DNA of 6,056 nt from Bacteroidota bacterium (lineage in GTDB: Bacteria > Bacteroidota > Bacteroidia > J057). How positions within the stretch are numbered: position 1 is the first letter of the stretch; each line of letters begins with the position of its first letter. The stretch is from NCBI GenBank assembly GCA_004292985.1, contig RDXT01000302.1, forward strand, positions 1-6,056. The letters are read 5' to 3'. The translations under genes and the position numbers were made by a program. Below, piece after piece: positions 5,475 through 6,056 of the stretch. The notes under the pieces were generated by a model. That model was not told the origin of the DNA and searched no databases. It saw only the letters and a list, made by a program, of their open reading frames with translations.

Positions 5475-6056
5475 AGGCACCCCTTATACCGCCGGATCGT
5501 CTCCTCCAGCCCCAGATACAAGGCATCGCAAACCAGCGCATGTCCGATCGAAACCTCCGCCAGCATGGGCAAATGCGCCACCAGATGACTGAGATTGAAC
5601 AAATTGAGGTCATGACCCGCATTCACTCCCAGGCCCATCTCATGGGCATAGGCAGCGGCGCGGGCATAGGGCTCCACAGCATCGAGGTACCCTTCGGCAA
5701 ACCCCTCAGCAAAGGCTTCTGTATATAACTCGATCCGGTCTGTACCGATCTCACGCGCCGCCTCGACCCGGTCGAGGTCCGTGTCTATAAACACAGAAGC
5801 CCGTACACCCGCCGCCTGGATCCGCTGCACAATCTCAAACAGCATGCCCTTGTGCCGCAGCGTATCCCAGCCCGCGCTGGAGGTCAGCGCATCAGGAGCA
5901 TCAGGAACCAGCGTACACTGGGCCGGTTTTACCGTTTCGATCATGCGCAGAAAGTCTTCCGAAGGATAACCCTCCACATTCAGCTCGACCGTCAGCACCT
6001 CTTTGAGAGCAAATATATCGCTCTTGCGGGCGTGGCGCTCGTCCGGGCGCGGATGC
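5465..6056 (-). CDS. pdxJ: Pyridoxine 5'-phosphate synthase PdxJ, N-terminus cut by window
   Basis: PdxJ condenses 1-deoxy-D-xylulose 5-phosphate with 3-amino-2-oxopropyl phosphate to pyridoxine 5'-phosphate, the last ring-forming step of DXP-dependent vitamin B6 synthesis in the cytoplasm. The frame is open to the right edge (last whole codon 6055-6053), so 196 residues are visible and about 45 N-terminal residues are missing compared with the usual 240. The visible part opens with the family motif HPRPDERH, then LNVEGYPSEDF containing the catalytic glutamate, SVFIDTD, VNAGHDLN with the catalytic histidine, and VSIGHALVCDALYLGLEE near the end. The true start is outside the window; internal GTG at 5998 is not it because the motif HPRPDERH lies upstream. 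FAEGFAEG (residues 115-122 of the visible part) is a small internal repeat. The last two codons and the TGA lie in the heptamer array, so the C-terminus KGCLGQ is probably altered relative to relatives. Confidence 0.95.
   Translation of the reverse strand, partial: HPRPDERHARKSDIFALKEVLTVELNVEGYPSEDFLRMIETVKPAQCTLVPDAPDALTSSAGWDTLRHKGMLFEIVQRIQAAGVRASVFIDTDLDRVEAAREIGTDRIELYTEAFAEGFAEGYLDAVEPYARAAAYAHEMGLGVNAGHDLNLFNLSHLVAHLPMLAEVSIGHALVCDALYLGLEETIRRYKGCLGQ

Noticed and set aside
5026..5622. Minus-strand open frame spanning the heptamer arrays, with repeated Gly-Thr-Gly/Gln-Gly residues
   Set aside because: Its repetitive part is only a translation of the CTGNNNN repeats, and its ends overlap two real genes in other frames.
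1..6056. Defence system, mobile island or novel multi-gene system
   Set aside because: No nuclease, integrase, transposase, toxin-antitoxin pair or phage gene is visible; all coding genes belong to familiar families.

Overview
The window looks like a piece of a Bacteroidota chromosome. The evidence is indirect: gene starts lack a clear Shine-Dalgarno sequence, the OmpA-family gene is preceded by a TTG-N18-TATATTCG promoter of the Bacteroidota type (consensus TTG-N19-TAnnTTTG), and that protein pairs an OmpA domain with a beta-rich region of a kind common in this phylum. By eye the DNA is moderately GC-rich, which would fit groups such as Saprospiria or Cytophagia, but the class cannot be settled from this sequence.

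Layout, left to right. Positions 1-95 carry no gene and hold a two-hairpin palindromic element plus a scrap of a heptamer repeat. Positions 96-2934 are a minus-strand cluster read right to left: a secreted OmpA-family protein, a zinc-free MDR oxidoreductase whose ATG overlaps the upstream TGA by one base, and a DinB-superfamily protein 17 bp further on. A candidate promoter lies at 2974-3002. Upstream, also on the minus strand, is a 12-TM APC-superfamily amino acid permease (3047-4450) that apparently starts at TTG. It is divergent from a Crp/Fnr-family regulator (4529-5173, plus strand) across a 78 bp gap with imperfect dyads. A 291 bp convergent intergenic region (5174-5464) is full of inverted repeats and CTGNNNN heptamer repeats. 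The window ends inside pdxJ (minus strand), the pyridoxine 5'-phosphate synthase gene, whose N-terminus lies outside the window.

How the genes relate. OmpA, MDR and DinB are probably co-transcribed, but no shared pathway is evident. The Crp/Fnr regulator may control itself and the divergent permease; this is inferred from geometry alone. PdxJ is an independent housekeeping gene of vitamin B6 synthesis. I see no defence island, integrase, transposase, CRISPR array or RNA gene. The most unusual material is non-coding: a 12-unit heptamer array that runs through the stop codon of pdxJ, a related 6-unit array 47 bp away, a matching fragment at the other end of the window, and a tandem duplication of the 3' end of the regulator gene.
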